Positions 31,301 to 43,326 of a DNA stretch of 64,000 nucleotides are shown piece by piece; the first letter of the stretch is position 1, and each line of letters opens with the position of its first letter. The position numbers were made by a program, and so were the translations under genes. Origin of the DNA: Dendrocalamus latiflorus (taxonomy: Eukaryota; Streptophyta; Magnoliopsida; Poales; Poaceae); assembly GCA_017311315.1 (NCBI GenBank), contig CM029669.1, positions 9,011,465 through 9,075,464 of the forward strand, read 5' to 3'. Below the pieces are notes generated by a model, which was not told the DNA's origin, did not search any database, and was given only the letters and a program-made list of their open reading frames with translations.

Positions 31301-32240
31301 AGCTAACAAACTATGCATTTCAGCTAGCTCCGTTCGTTTGTTGTTGTTACAGGAAGCGCATGGAGGTGGGCTGATGGGGCATTTTGGAGCGAAGAAGACG
31401 GAAGACATACTTGCTAGTCATTTCTTTTGGCCAAAGATGAGACGTGATGTGGAACGTTTTGTTGCTCGCTGCACTACGTGTCAAAAGGCTAAGTCACGAC
31501 TTAATCCTCACGGTTTGTATATGCCTCTACCTGTTCCTAGTGTGCCTTGGGAGGATATTTCTATGGACTTTGTTTTAGGACTGCCTAGGACAAAGAAGGG
31601 GAGGGATAGCATATTTGTTGTTGTGGATAGATTTTCTAAGATGGCACACTCCATACCATGTCATAAAAGTGATGATGCTACCAATATTGCTGATTTGTTC
31701 TTTCGTGAAGTTGTTCGTTTGCATGGTGTGCCAAATACAATAGTTTCCGATCATGACACTAAATTCCTTAGCCATTTTTGGAGAACTTTATGGGCTAAAT
31801 TGGGAACTAAGCTGTTATTTTCGACTACGTGTCATCCCCAAACTGATGGGCAAACTGAAGTTGTGAATAGAACTTTATCTACCATGCTTAGGGCTGTTTT
31901 GAAAAAGAACATTAAAATGTGGGAAGAATGCTTGCCTCATATTGAATTTGCTTATAATCGTTCGCTGCATTCTACTACAAAGTTGTGCCCTTTTGAGATT
32001 GTCTATGGCTTTGTGCCTCGTGCTCCTATTGATTTGCTACCACTTCCTTCTTCGGAGAAGTTAAATTTTGATGCTAAACAGCGTGCTGACTTGATGTTGA
32101 AAATGCATGAGACAACCAAAGAAAATATTGAACGCATGAATGCTAAATATAAACTTGCTGGTAGTAAAGGAAGGAGGCATTTAACCTTTCAACCGGGTGA
32201 TTGTAAGGACCCAGATATTAATATCCGGATTCCTCTGTGA
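28368..32240 (+). CDS. Gypsy polyprotein: Gag core end, protease, RT, RNase H, integrase
   Basis: The 1,290-codon ORF is truncated at both ends. Visible parts: Gag core (FVPSYYARDLLHKLQQL); CCHC zinc knuckle CHQCKGYGHVRSEC (about 170-183); retropepsin-like IDGGSCNN (about 276, with DGG instead of the usual DSG/DTG); RT with YFDD (667-670); RNase H with ECDASG (Asp816); integrase zinc finger (His998 to CTTC at 1035-1038); integrase core D1067, D1128, E1164 with 35 residues between the last two. All catalytic residues I looked for are present. The true start is upstream across the gag frameshift; the Met here is only the first in frame. The last 15 or so codons are from the nested element's LTR. 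The product would copy and insert the element's DNA. Confidence 0.9.
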   Translation: MRARFVPSYYARDLLHKLQQLRQGSKSVEEYFQELQTGMLRCDLEETEEAAMARFMGALNREIQDILAYKEYNSITRLFHLACKAEREVQGQRASTRTNVSAGRGNIWSPRASAAPSSQPPAPSSSNSKPLFSSSNSASQASEATKGTAQAHAKSSSSVASTGRTRDIQCHQCKGYGHVRSECPTKRFLIVRDDGEYSSASDLDEDTYAMLAADHAGSGKEQEEEHIGAEEAERYESLIVQRVLSAQMERAEQNQRHILFQTKCVVKERSCRVIIDGGSCNNLVSSDMVEKLALNTKPHPQPYYIQWFNNSGKVKVTRMVRVNFAIGSYHDVVECDVVPMHACSMLLGRPWQYDKDSLHHGKTNQYSFVHHDKKIVLHPMSPEAIFKDEIARASREKHQEHNRSENQIVASELEQHKKKNSKSVYEMKNEIKLKGACFLATKSDVNELDASTSICYALLCKHALFSFEEVPSSVPPAVTNLLQEYMDVFPKDVPPGLPPVRGIEHQIDLIPGASLPNRAPYRTNPEETKEIQRQVQELLDKGYVRESLSPCAVPVILVPKKDGSWRMCVDCRAINNITIRYRHPIPRLDDMLDELSGSIVFSKADLRSGYHQIRMKLGDEWKTAFKTKFGLYEWLVMPFGLTNAPSTFMRLMNEVLRAFIEKFVVVYFDDILIYSRSLEEHLCHLRAVFDALRNARLFGNVEKCTFCTDRVSFLGYVVTPQGIEVDQAKVEAIQSWPTPKTVMQVRSFLGLAGFYRRFVKDFSTIAAPLNELTKKGVPFTWGNAQEDAFNTLKDKLTHAPLLQLPDFSKTFELECDASGIGLGGVLLQEGKPVAYFSEKLSGPSLNYSTYDKELYALVRTLETWQHYLWPKEFVIHSDHESLKHIRSQAKLNRRHAKWVEFIESFPYVIKHKKGKENVIADALSRRYTMLSQLDFKIFGLETIKEHYVHDDDFKDVLLNCKEGKTWNKFVLKDGFVFRANKLCISASSVRLLLLQEAHGGGLMGHFGAKKTEDILASHFFWPKMRRDVERFVARCTTCQKAKSRLNPHGLYMPLPVPSVPWEDISMDFVLGLPRTKKGRDSIFVVVDRFSKMAHSIPCHKSDDATNIADLFFREVVRLHGVPNTIVSDHDTKFLSHFWRTLWAKLGTKLLFSTTCHPQTDGQTEVVNRTLSTMLRAVLKKNIKMWEECLPHIEFAYNRSLHSTTKLCPFEIVYGFVPRAPIDLLPLPSSEKLNFDAKQRADLMLKMHETTKENIERMNAKYKLAGSKGRRHLTFQPGDCKDPDINIRIPL
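32197..32201. repeat. Target site duplication GTGAT, left copy
   Basis: GTGAT precedes the left LTR of the nested element and recurs after the right LTR (43322-43326). It shows the point of insertion in the integrase region. Confidence 0.95.
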
Positions 32241-35200
32241 TTACTGCACTATTCCCTGGATCAGTAGATAGTGCTCACAGTTACAGTAATGAATATCAAA
32301 ATACATATCATGCGGAAGCGTAAAATTTAATAATAGACTTACTCATGAGCCGATTAGGCCGAAATCATTAAATTGCGGCAGCGGAAGAACGAAGCACACA
32401 GGTGGACCTTCAGGACATGCCCACAGGCAGCCAACTGGAGGTTCGCGACCTAGCTCTTGACATCTTCATCTTCTTTACCAGCTTGTCCAATCTTGTTGTT
32501 GAGTTGACGTGATTTGATTCCTGCGTCTAAATTTTGTCGCAAAAGCGAGCGTGAGCACTCCGACCCCGTGCTCCGCGAGCCAATACACAGAATGCAAATA
32601 AATAGTATGCATGGCTTAACAAAGGAGAGGCTCGGGTTATTTTGTTTTGCAAGGAGTGCTTTTGAATACAATTAATTAAAGAGTCCTATGACTTAGCAAT
32701 TTTGAGACAAATCATAATGTACAAGGAAATGCATTATTAATATCGGTTCAGATTCCATCCACCGTTACATGGCATCTGCACCATATAGCCATTTCTTCAG
32801 CGTTATAGCCGCTTAACTTACCACTGGGACGACACCCAGGACAATTCCAAACTAGGGCCTTACACTGCCCTTCACTTTCCCAATCCCAACCATAAAACAT
32901 TTTGAAATAGAACTATATCTGGTTAAGTTCCCATGTCCGCCCTTGACCGTGGGCACGGCTTTTCGAATAGTTTTGACTCTGCAGAGTTTGCACACTTTAC
33001 CCACAAGAGATAAATCCACTCGTTGCCCCACATGATTCCTTAGCCATGCAGTTGAGTAGACTATCACAGGACCTTTACAATGCATTTTTCCTAGCAGGGT
33101 TACGTCCGCTAAGGTTTCCACTTCCTCCGGGTACGACCACCCTTCCAGAAGCCCCCTCTTGCGCCATCACGTCGGAGGATGTGGCCATCCTCTACCCGCC
33201 CGTGGTCACACCGACGCAACCCTTACTAAGTAGATGCAAATTAGTTAGCCCTGCCTACACTTTGCCAGCTTGTGGTTGCACTTGTTGTACACTGGGAGGT
33301 CATCACAAGATTCGGTCCTTAGTGTATCTGGGCGGTGCTACCACAAACCACACTCTCGTGCACCCAGCACCATACCCCCAAACCATCCGCCCAGATAAAT
33401 AAGCAATTTGAGGTTTTTGGGGAATATAAAATATCCATATCCAACATACATCAGTCATTACCACCATGACTGCCCAACCAATTTTTCTCAGGATTAAAAG
33501 TGATGCTAGGGCGCTCTCGCGCCCATGAGTATCTAAACAATACTACGCATGGCATATAATTACGGACTTATTTTCAAAAGATTACTACTATAATTTGTGC
33601 TAGGGCGACAATGTTTCCATATTCAAATATTTCAAAGGAGGGGTAATATTAACCAAGTACACAATGGATATAACTAGAATCTTAAATTAACATGTATTTG
33701 CATATAACGTAACAGCATGCAATTTGATAATTTAAACAAAAGTAATTTGCAGAAAACATAGGTTCAACATGATCAAAGTATTGACTCGCCTGGAGCGGTT
33801 TACCGCAGTCTTGAGCTCACACAAAGTTGTCTCATGCGATGATCTTTAATTTCTGGTACTCATCAACCTCGTCCTCGCTTGCTCCATAGAGTATTCAGGA
33901 CTCCAGTTTCCAACTACGCGACAACGACTGAACCCAAATAAAAGCAAATGACTCAAAGAGTCCAAATAAATCCAACTAAACTCAATTTAGTTTTATTTTG
34001 AGTTTAGGGGTGATTTGTATGGTTTGAGGCAAGGCTGGTGGTAGATTATAATGACTTGAGCTGGTTATTATTAATCGCTTTTATTATTTCTTTAGAACTG
34101 TAGATCGGGGTGCAAGTCTAGCTGGGTATTATTTTATCGAGCGTAACTTTTCAGGACATAAGACATAGATACATACATAAGTATGTCTGCAACTTTTAGC
34201 TTACCGAATTAATCTTATAACTTATGTTTGTAGCATTTTATGATACGATATTTTATGTGCTTCAAGTTGTCTCTAGGCTAGGTTTAATTTGAATTAGGAG
34301 CTATTTATACGAGTCCCGGCTTGCTATATATATATTAATCAAATCTATTGGCTCCCTTAATTTATTTGGCAACTTATTGTTAATTTACATTTCTATTAAT
34401 ATTTTAGTTCCATAACAAATTTTGGGAATTCGAACCCTTAGGAAGTATACCCTTTTATCTATTTCGGGTAAGATGTGAGCCAAAACCCAAGCTCCTATTT
34501 CACTCTCCTAATTATTTTGTCAACTAGCCAATTAATCACTTAACTGTTCATATGCAAATATTTCTATGTTTTGATGTACACCTAAATTTGTTTGAACTCC
34601 CATCAACTACTTCAGCTCTCTTGATTTATTTCCTAATTGATTCCTATTTGAAATGGCTAGAGAAAACAAAAACATAAATATGCCCGAAGGAAACTCAAAC
34701 CCATGACCTACAGCATGATATCGGCTTACCTGACCAACTGAGCATGCACTCACTTGTGACTGAGTGGAGACGGTTATTTAAATGAATTGAGGAGTGCATG
34801 GGGACTAGACAGAGTAAGCCACGGCCGAAACAAGGGAGATGGTCGGCGTGGGCAGGAGGCGACATCACCGACGAGGTGGGCAACCGGAGGGAGGCAAAGC
34901 TGGTGAAATGGGCTCTGAGGTAGGTGGTGAAGATGAGAGTGGTGGCGTATTGACCGGGCGACGGCGAGGTGGGCGGGCGGCGACCCGATGCGGCCGGCAG
35001 CGGAGGTGGAGTGGGGCGGCGGCGCCGTGGTGGAGGAGGAGAAAAATCGACGGGTGTATGAGCAGTAGAGTGTCACGGGGGTGCTTACCAAGTCAATGTC
35101 CGGACCATAGGAGGCTCGAGGCGGGCCAGCACCGTGGACGGAGAGGCGGCGAGGAGGAGCTCACGTCGCCGGCGGTCTAGGGTGAATGGCAGCTTCGGCC

Positions 35201-36280
35201 AGTGGCGGGGAAGGCTTCGGGGAGGTCTGAGGGTGCTCTTCCTCAGAGGAATTGGGGCGAGGTGTCCTGGAGGAAGAATGGGACGGGCGGTGGCGGCGGC
35301 GGCCGGCAATGGGGAAGATGGCCACTCCGGCAAGCACGGCGCATGGATTTTCGATTAGATGGGAGGGGAGGAAGAAGGCCTTCGGGAGCACACATTGGCG
35401 CGATCAGCTGGGCGTGGGTCTGTCGGAGCGGCCGGGGCGGCGTGGAGGCGCGGCGGGCGTGGCCTTGGGCTAGTGGGAAGAAATTGGAGGCGGAAGGAAG
35501 GAGCCAGGGGGAGCAACGGGGGCGGCAGGTCCTTATCGCGTGGGGAAAGGGAGCCGCTGGGGAGCCCCTTGTAAGCGAGCGCGCGCTCTGGGGAGTGGAG
35601 ACGCGCGGGGCAAGCACGCAGGGCAGAGAGCAACGGAAAAAGAGGGAGACGACGCGGCTCAATGTCGGCCATGGAGCGAAGAATAGAAAAGGGGAAGCTG
35701 GGCGCAGAGAAGGGAGAAAAGAAGGAAGGCTAGGCAGGAGCCAGGGCCTGCGCGACATGCTGGAGGTAGCTGCGGCAGCAGGCGCAATGATGGCGCTGGG
35801 AGGGAGGACGTGGAGCGAGCTCAGCCATGGAAGAAAGGGGGAAGGAGGAGAAAAGAAAGGGAGGAGGAGGCGCTCTGCGCACCGGGGCGGTCGACGGGGA
35901 AAAACAGGGGATGGGCCCGCTGGCAGAAGAGGGAGAGAGGATTAGGGGGTGGGGCCCACACGGTAGTGAAAGAAAAAGGAGAAAATGAGAGGTAATACAG
36001 GGAGCCCTTTAAAAAGGATTCTAAAACTTGAATTTTGAACTCCAGATTTTTTTAGTATTTTGATTCTTAGAATTTTCAACTCCCAAAAGAATATTTCGTA
36101 TCTTTTATTACCGCAATTTCTATTTGTACTTGGGATTTATTTCCAATTATTTATTTTGCTCAGTGCAAAACTCAGTAAAACCCCAAATAAGATCTTTAAT
36201 CAAAATTCAAATACCATTAAGATGCAAATAAAAATTTTAATTTGCTCAAAATTTCAACATCCAAAATTTAGGATGTTACA
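32202..36280 (-). mobile_element. LARD-like 3' LTR (left copy)
   Basis: It begins TGTAAGGACC and ends GGATGTTACA as read on the plus strand. A GC-rich block (34830-36000) produces overlapping ORFs on both strands, the longest 247 codons (35202-35945), with low-complexity Gly/Arg composition and no family resemblance. The rest is AT-rich and non-coding. Related LTRs occur at 3489, 7843, 53940 and 55832. Confidence 0.9.
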
Positions 36281-36300
36281 AACCTACCCCCCTTAAATGA
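36281..36300 (-). other. Polypurine tract of the LARD-like element
   Basis: On the minus strand TTAAGGGGGGTAGGTT ends directly at the LTR start (TGTAACATCC). This is the position and composition of a plus-strand primer. A similar tract, TTTTAAGGGGGGTAGC, occurs about 600 bases further inside (36885-36900). Confidence 0.8.
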
Positions 36301-39227
36301 ATCTCGACCCCGAGATTCCGGTAGAGCAGAAAGAATGGTGGTGAAGTTATATTGGTTAGCAATGGGTTTCGGGGTGTTGCTTGATGTAGAGTTCTTTAGC
36401 TTCACGGAGAGATGAAAATCTGCACAATAGGGGTTAGAACTTGGAGAAATCAAAAGGGAAGAGGGAAACCTTGCTCTTCTGGATTGGTCGTAGACTTTCA
36501 AATACTTGCTCTTTGATGTTGTTGTCTTCACGTCCTCGTCGAATGGAGTGGTTGCATCGTCTATTGGACATATGGTTGTAGAATTTTCTTACTAATAGGT
36601 GGGTAGCAATGGTCTGTGCCATAGGGGTAGACGGCCTTAGGAATGCAGAGGTGACTATGGACATATCTATATGGTGGTCTTTTACTTCTACGAGTATCTC
36701 GTTTCTTGCGTCTTAGCTTTGCCAAGCACGACAATTTTAGCTAAAGGTACATCTTGTAGTCCTCATCACTGGAAGATTTCTGACCTTGCGAGTATCCTTG
36801 TACTGGGCTGATTAGCTTTAGGTCCAGGTTGTTGCAACTCCACATATACGTCGCAGTAGTTCTTCGGCAATTCTGTCTCATAGTGCTACCCCCCTTAAAA
36901 TAAATGTCACTAGTCAATATTCGTCTCTACTAGCTCCAGGCATGATGGGTCTTGTGGCGATGTAGAGACTCATCCATTGTACTTTGACTACTTAGCCAGC
37001 ATTAGTTTCAGGGGTAATCTTTGGGGCAATGGCCTTGTCGTTCACAAGGAATACATGTGATATTGCTCACATGGCACTCACCAGGCTGGTGGTCTTCCTC
37101 GTAGTTGGAGTAGTTCACGGAGCATGGGTATGCGCAATGTCTTTTCTCTTCGCATCGTCGACGCGCTCCTTGTTGTTGTACTTAGTGGGCGGCGATTTTA
37201 TCTATGGATCCTCTAGGTGGTAAGGAGAGAGTGTTAGCAAGGCAGAGTCTCGAGTCTTGATCTTTGGCGATCCATCACTTTGCTTCAACAGACTTGACTG
37301 GGTTTGTAGTAAACAGGGTGAGAGGGAATAGCATGAGGTGAGGATTGAATCGCGGAGATGAGGCATTCTAAACCCATTCTAACTTTAAAAGAGCACATCC
37401 AGAAAGCTGGAGTGACACTGAGCCACCCAAATTTTTAAACGCAATCTTTTCCTGTGACTGCGAAATAGGATACCCAAGGGTAAGAAGGCAGTGCACAGGG
37501 CCAAATAGAATCTTGCAACAATACATCGTCTACTCGGGGAGCACACATAAGGGGCACAGAGTTCATTTGCACAGTTCGTTTAGAACGAAACCACCTTATC
37601 TTCACGAACATCTCCGACGTTCCTAACCCTAAAATTTGGAGTAGGGTTATGAGAAGGGAAATAAAATTTTCTCGTGAAATCCATGGAAAGAAGAGAAACG
37701 TATTGGGAGGTAATTAGTTCTCACTCTTGTAATTATCTTGGTAATGAAAAACCTTGTATATGTATACATATATTTTTATCAAGGTGTTCCAATCTCTTCC
37801 AATGTCCAATTATCCATCAATGATTTGACTCACTCCCAAACGACTTTATACATAAGGCTTAGAATCCAACGGCCTTAATAGTTTAACCTCCACTTTCACA
37901 AAGTGCACCTAGACTATCCTCCTTTTTTTTTTAGTCACAGTATTATTGCTGTCTAAAACTCCAGTCAGCAAGTGTCATCATTTATTTGCTCCACCGACCA
38001 TACTCTTTTGCATTGTGTCATTCACCATTGCATTAATCCGGCCATGGTTATCTAATTCTCGCCTAACTCTGTACTTCCAACATAAATTTGTGAATTAAAT
38101 CTCGTATTTCTCTATGTATGTATAATCCCAATCTTGATTCATTATTGGTAAACTTCTCATCTTTACAGTCTATTGAAAATCCAATACCCTTACTCTGAAC
38201 CCACCAATCAAATAATTTTTATTGCATCTCCCAAATTTTTGTCCAATCGAGATCACCAAATTCTTATATGAATCTGAATGTCCACCACATCTTTATAAAT
38301 CCAATCTCAGATTTGTCAATTGCCAATTTAATCAGCTTTCAAATCCTATAAAGATCTAGTTTTTTTTTTCCACTGATGACTTTCGTATCGTGACCTCCTA
38401 ATAATCCAGTCTAGTGTCTTTGATCCAAATTCATAGTTTGCTTCTCCAATGATTAACCTAAATCTTTATTGTCTATCTACCCTCCAATTCTGAATTCTAA
38501 TGATTATCCAACATTATTACTTTTATATTCACCAGTGTCATGTGTATCAGGACTTCCTAATAATCCAAGATTGTATTCAAAATCATAGTTGCTCCGCTAG
38601 TAACCGCCTAAATCTTCCGTGACAACCTCCGAATTAATTCATTATCATGAACATCTTCCAGGAATAAGGTTATTAATCAAGCCTGTACTCTGATAGCTGT
38701 TATCATATCTCCAATTTCTTAAAACTCTATTAATTCATCTAGCAATCGATCATATCTTATTATTCCATTATCGTAATCATCTGTTAGGAATTATATTACT
38801 TATCAATGTTATACTCCCGCACCTATTTCCATATTTCCTATTTCTCCAAGAATAACTTAATTCATCTGTCTGGTTAATCTATTTATTTAAGCTCCTCCAA
38901 TTCATTTACCCAATATTCAGACGATAGTTTCCTCCAAGGATAAAACAATTAAGTTTCAAGGGTAAACATCATGATTCTTGGCCCAAGCTTGTTTTCATAG
39001 ACAATTTACAAGAGGAGTATTGAATTTTTTTTTTTTTTTACTTTGACATTGGGATGAGAAAGCTTCAGAAGTAAATTGGCTAGTTTAACATATAGATGAG
39101 AGGGAATCATCTAAGAAAGATGAGAATGAGCCATATAACTTACATTCGTGAAAATATACACTGAGGAAATAATTCTAGTTATACACTAACGGCCAGGCTA
39201 ACTAGGTCACGACCTGCAGTCGATATG
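36301..39227 (-). other. Internal region of the LARD-like element, apparently non-coding
   Basis: No ORF above 100 codons and no retroelement protein motif was recognised on either strand. Bases 37730-39010 are AT-rich with many short T- and A-runs. In LARDs the interior is thought to act as RNA for packaging signals; that role is not visible here. Confidence 0.7.
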
Positions 39228-39228
39228 C

Positions 39229-39240
39229 TCTGATACCATC
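39229..39240 (-). other. Primer-binding site of the LARD-like element
   Basis: On the minus strand TGGTATCAGAGC starts two bases inside the right LTR. It is the same tRNA-Met site used by the surrounding Gypsy element. Confidence 0.9.
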
Positions 39241-39242
39241 GC

Positions 39243-42200
39243 TGTAAGGACCCAGATATTAATATCCGGATTCCTCTGTGATTACTGCACTATTCCCTGG
39301 ATCAGTAGATAGTGCTCACAGTTACAGTAATGAATATCAAAATACATATCATGCGGAAGCGTAAAATTTAATAATAGACTTACTCATGAGCCGATTAGGC
39401 CGAAATCATTAAATTGCGGCAGCGGAAGAACGAAGCACACAGGTGGACCTTCAGGACATGCCCACAGGCAGCCAACTGGAGGTTCGCGACCTAGCTCTTG
39501 ACATCTTCATCTTCTTTACCAGCTTGTCCAATCTTGTTGTTGAGTTGACGTGATTTGATTCCTGCGTCTAAATTTTGTCGCAAAAGCGAGCGTGAGCACT
39601 CCGACCCCGTGCTCCGCGAGCCAATACACAGAATGCAAATAAATAGTATGCATGGCTTAACAAAGGAGAGGCTCGGGTTATTTTGTTTTGCAAGGAGTGC
39701 TTTTGAATACAATTAATTAAAGAGTCCTATGACTTAGCAATTTTGAGACAAATCATAATGTACAAGGAAATGCATTATTAATATCGGTTCAGATTCCATC
39801 CACCGTTACATGGCATCTGCACCATATAGCCATTTCTTCAGCGTTATAGCCGCTTAACTTACCACTGGGACGACACCCAGGACAATTCCAAACTAGGGCC
39901 TTACACTGCCCTTCACTTTCCCAATCCCAACCATAAAACATTTTGAAATAGAACTATATCTGGTTAAGTTCCCATGTCCGCCCTTGACCGTGGGCACGGC
40001 TTTTCGAATAGTTTTGACTCTGCAGAGTTTGCACACTTTACCCACAAGAGATAAATCCACTCGTTGCCCCACATGATTCCTTAGCCATGCAGTTGAGTAG
40101 ACTATCACAGGACCTTTACAATGCATTTTTCCTAGCAGGGTTACGTCCGCTAAGGTTTCCACTTCCTCCGGGTACGACCACCCTTCCAGAAGCCCCCTCT
40201 TGCGCCATCACGTCGGAGGATGTGGCCATCCTCTACCCGCCCGTGGTCACACCGACGCAACCCTTACTAAGTAGATGCAAATTAGTTAGCCCTGCCTACA
40301 CTTTGCCAGCTTGTGGTTGCACTTGTTGTACACTGGGAGGTCATCACAAGATTCGGTCCTTAGTGTATCTGGGCGGTGCTACCACAAACCACACTCTCGT
40401 GCACCCAGCACCATACCCCCAAACCATCCGCCCAGATAAATAAGCAATTTGAGGTTTTTGGGGAATATAAAATATCCATATCCAACATACATCAGTCATT
40501 ACCACCATGACTGCCCAACCAATTTTTCTCAGGATTAAAAGTGATGCTAGGGCGCTCTCGCGCCCATGAGTATCTAAACAATACTACGCATGGCATATAA
40601 TTACGGACTTATTTTCAAAAGATTACTACTATAATTTGTGCTAGGGCGACAATGTTTCCATATTCAAATATTTCAAAGGAGGGGTAATATTAACCAAGTA
40701 CACAATGGATATAACTAGAATCTTAAATTAACATGTATTTGCATATAACGTAACAGCATGCAATTTGATAATTTAAACAAAAGTAATTTGCAGAAAACAT
40801 AGGTTCAACATGATCAAAGTATTGACTCGCCTGGAGCGGTTTACCGCAGTCTTGAGCTCACACAAAGTTGTCTCATGCGATGATCTTTAATTTCTGGTAC
40901 TCATCAACCTCGTCCTCGCTTGCTCCATAGAGTATTCAGGACTCCAGTTTCCAACTACGCGACAACGACTGAACCCAAATAAAAGCAAATGACTCAAAGA
41001 GTCCAAATAAATCCAACTAAACTCAATTTAGTTTTATTTTGAGTTTAGGGGTGATTTGTATGGTTTGAGGCAAGGCTGGTGGTAGATTATAATGACTTGA
41101 GCTGGTTATTATTAATCGCTTTTATTATTTCTTTAGAACTGTAGATCGGGGTGCAAGTCTAGCTGGGTATTATTTTATCGAGCGTAACTTTTCAGGACAT
41201 AAGACATAGATACATACATAAGTATGTCTGCAACTTTTAGCTTACCGAATTAATCTTATAACTTATGTTTGTAGCATTTTATGATACGATATTTTATGTG
41301 CTTCAAGTTGTCTCTAGGCTAGGTTTAATTTGAATTAGGAGCTATTTATACGAGTCCCGGCTTGCTATATATATATTAATCAAATCTATTGGCTCCCTTA
41401 ATTTATTTGGCAACTTATTGTTAATTTACATTTCTATTAATATTTTAGTTCCATAACAAATTTTGGGAATTCGAACCCTTAGGAAGTATACCCTTTTATC
41501 TATTTCGGGTAAGATGTGAGCCAAAACCCAAGCTCCTATTTCACTCTCCTAATTATTTTGTCAACTAGCCAATTAATCACTTAACTGTTCATATGCAAAT
41601 ATTTCTATGTTTTGATGTACACCTAAATTTGTTTGAACTCCCATCAACTACTTCAGCTCTCTTGATTTATTTCCTAATTGATTCCTATTTGAAATGGCTA
41701 GAGAAAACAAAAACATAAATATGCCCGAAGGAAACTCAAACCCATGACCTACAGCATGATATCGGCTTACCTGACCAACTGAGCATGCACTCACTTGTGA
41801 CTGAGTGGAGACGGTTATTTAAATGAATTGAGGAGTGCATGGGGACTAGACAGAGTAAGCCACGGCCGAAACAAGGGAGATGGTCGGCGTGGGCAGGAGG
41901 CGACATCACCGACGAGGTGGGCAACCGGAGGGAGGCAAAGCTGGTGAAATGGGCTCTGAGGTAGGTGGTGAAGATGAGAGTGGTGGCGTATTGACCGGGC
42001 GACGGCGAGGTGGGCGGGCGGCGACCCGATGCGGCCGGCAGCGGAGGTGGAGTGGGGCGGCGGCGCCGTGGTGGAGGAGGAGAAAAATCGACGGGTGTAT
42101 GAGCAGTAGAGTGTCACGGGGGTGCTTACCAAGTCAATGTCCGGACCATAGGAGGCTCGAGGCGGGCCAGCACCGTGGACGGAGAGGCGGCGAGGAGGAG

Positions 42201-43321
42201 CTCACGTCGCCGGCGGTCTAGGGTGAATGGCAGCTTCGGCCAGTGGCGGGGAAGGCTTCGGGGAGGTCTGAGGGTGCTCTTCCTCAGAGGAATTGGGGCG
42301 AGGTGTCCTGGAGGAAGAATGGGACGGGCGGTGGCGGCGGCGGCCGGCAATGGGGAAGATGGCCACTCCGGCAAGCACGGCGCATGGATTTTCGATTAGA
42401 TGGGAGGGGAGGAAGAAGGCCTTCGGGAGCACACATTGGCGCGATCAGCTGGGCGTGGGTCTGTCGGAGCGGCCGGGGCGGCGTGGAGGCGCGGCGGGCG
42501 TGGCCTTGGGCTAGTGGGAAGAAATTGGAGGCGGAAGGAAGGAGCCAGGGGGAGCAACGGGGGCGGCAGGTCCTTATCGCGTGGGGAAAGGGAGCCGCTG
42601 GGGAGCCCCTTGTAAGCGAGCGCGCGCTCTGGGGAGTGGAGACGCGCGGGGCAAGCACGCAGGGCAGAGAGCAACGGAAAAAGAGGGAGACGACGCGGCT
42701 CAATGTCGGCCATGGAGCGAAGAATAGAAAAGGGGAAGCTGGGCGCAGAGAAGGGAGAAAAGAAGGAAGGCTAGGCAGGAGCCAGGGCCTGCGCGACATG
42801 CTGGAGGTAGCTGCGGCAGCAGGCGCAATGATGGCGCTGGGAGGGAGGACGTGGAGCGAGCTCAGCCATGGAAGAAAGGGGGAAGGAGGAGAAAAGAAAG
42901 GGAGGAGGAGGCGCTCTGCGCACCGGGGCGGTCGACGGGGAAAAACAGGGGATGGGCCCGCTGGCAGAAGAGGGAGAGAGGATTAGGGGGTGGGGCCCAC
43001 ACGGTAGTGAAAGAAAAAGGAGAAAATGAGAGGTAATACAGGGAGCCCTTTAAAAAGGATTCTAAAACTTGAATTTTGAACTCCAGATTTTTTTAGTATT
43101 TTGATTCTTAGAATTTTCAACTCCCAAAAGAATATTTCGTATCTTTTATTACCGCAATTTCTATTTGTACTTGGGATTTATTTCCAATTATTTATTTTGC
43201 TCAGTGCAAAACTCAGTAAAACCCCAAATAAGATCTTTAATCAAAATTCAAATACCATTAAGATGCAAATAAAAATTTTAATTTGCTCAAAATTTCAACA
43301 TCCAAAATTTAGGATGTTACA
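39243..43321 (-). mobile_element. LARD-like 5' LTR (right copy)
   Basis: 4,079 bases, the same length as the left copy at a constant offset of 7,041. Every open frame in one copy has a counterpart in the other with the same translation. The only sequence-context difference is at the edge: here the LTR is followed by GTGAT and the rest of the Gypsy integrase. Confidence 0.9.
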
Positions 43322-43326
43322 GTGAT
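43322..43326. repeat. Target site duplication GTGAT, right copy
   Basis: Matches 32197-32201; the integrase reading frame resumes here. Confidence 0.95.

Larger units (their letters stand above)
32202..43321 (-). mobile_element. LARD-like LTR retrotransposon nested in the Gypsy integrase
   Basis: Two 4,079-bp direct repeats flank a 2,962-bp internal region. On the minus strand it begins TGTAACATCC; the primer-binding site TGGTATCAGAGC lies just inside the right LTR and a G-rich polypurine tract just inside the left one. So the element reads leftward, antisense to its host. A 5-bp duplication flanks it. No gag or pol motif was found inside. Very long LTRs with a non-coding interior fit large retrotransposon derivatives (LARDs), which depend on a Gypsy partner. 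The LTRs showed no difference on reading, so the insertion is young. Confidence 0.9.

Noticed and set aside
35202..35945. A 247-codon ORF (and its twin at 42243-42986) as a gene
   Set aside because: It lies inside the LARD-like LTR, is present in both LTR copies, overlaps long ORFs on the other strand and has low-complexity Gly/Arg/Glu composition.
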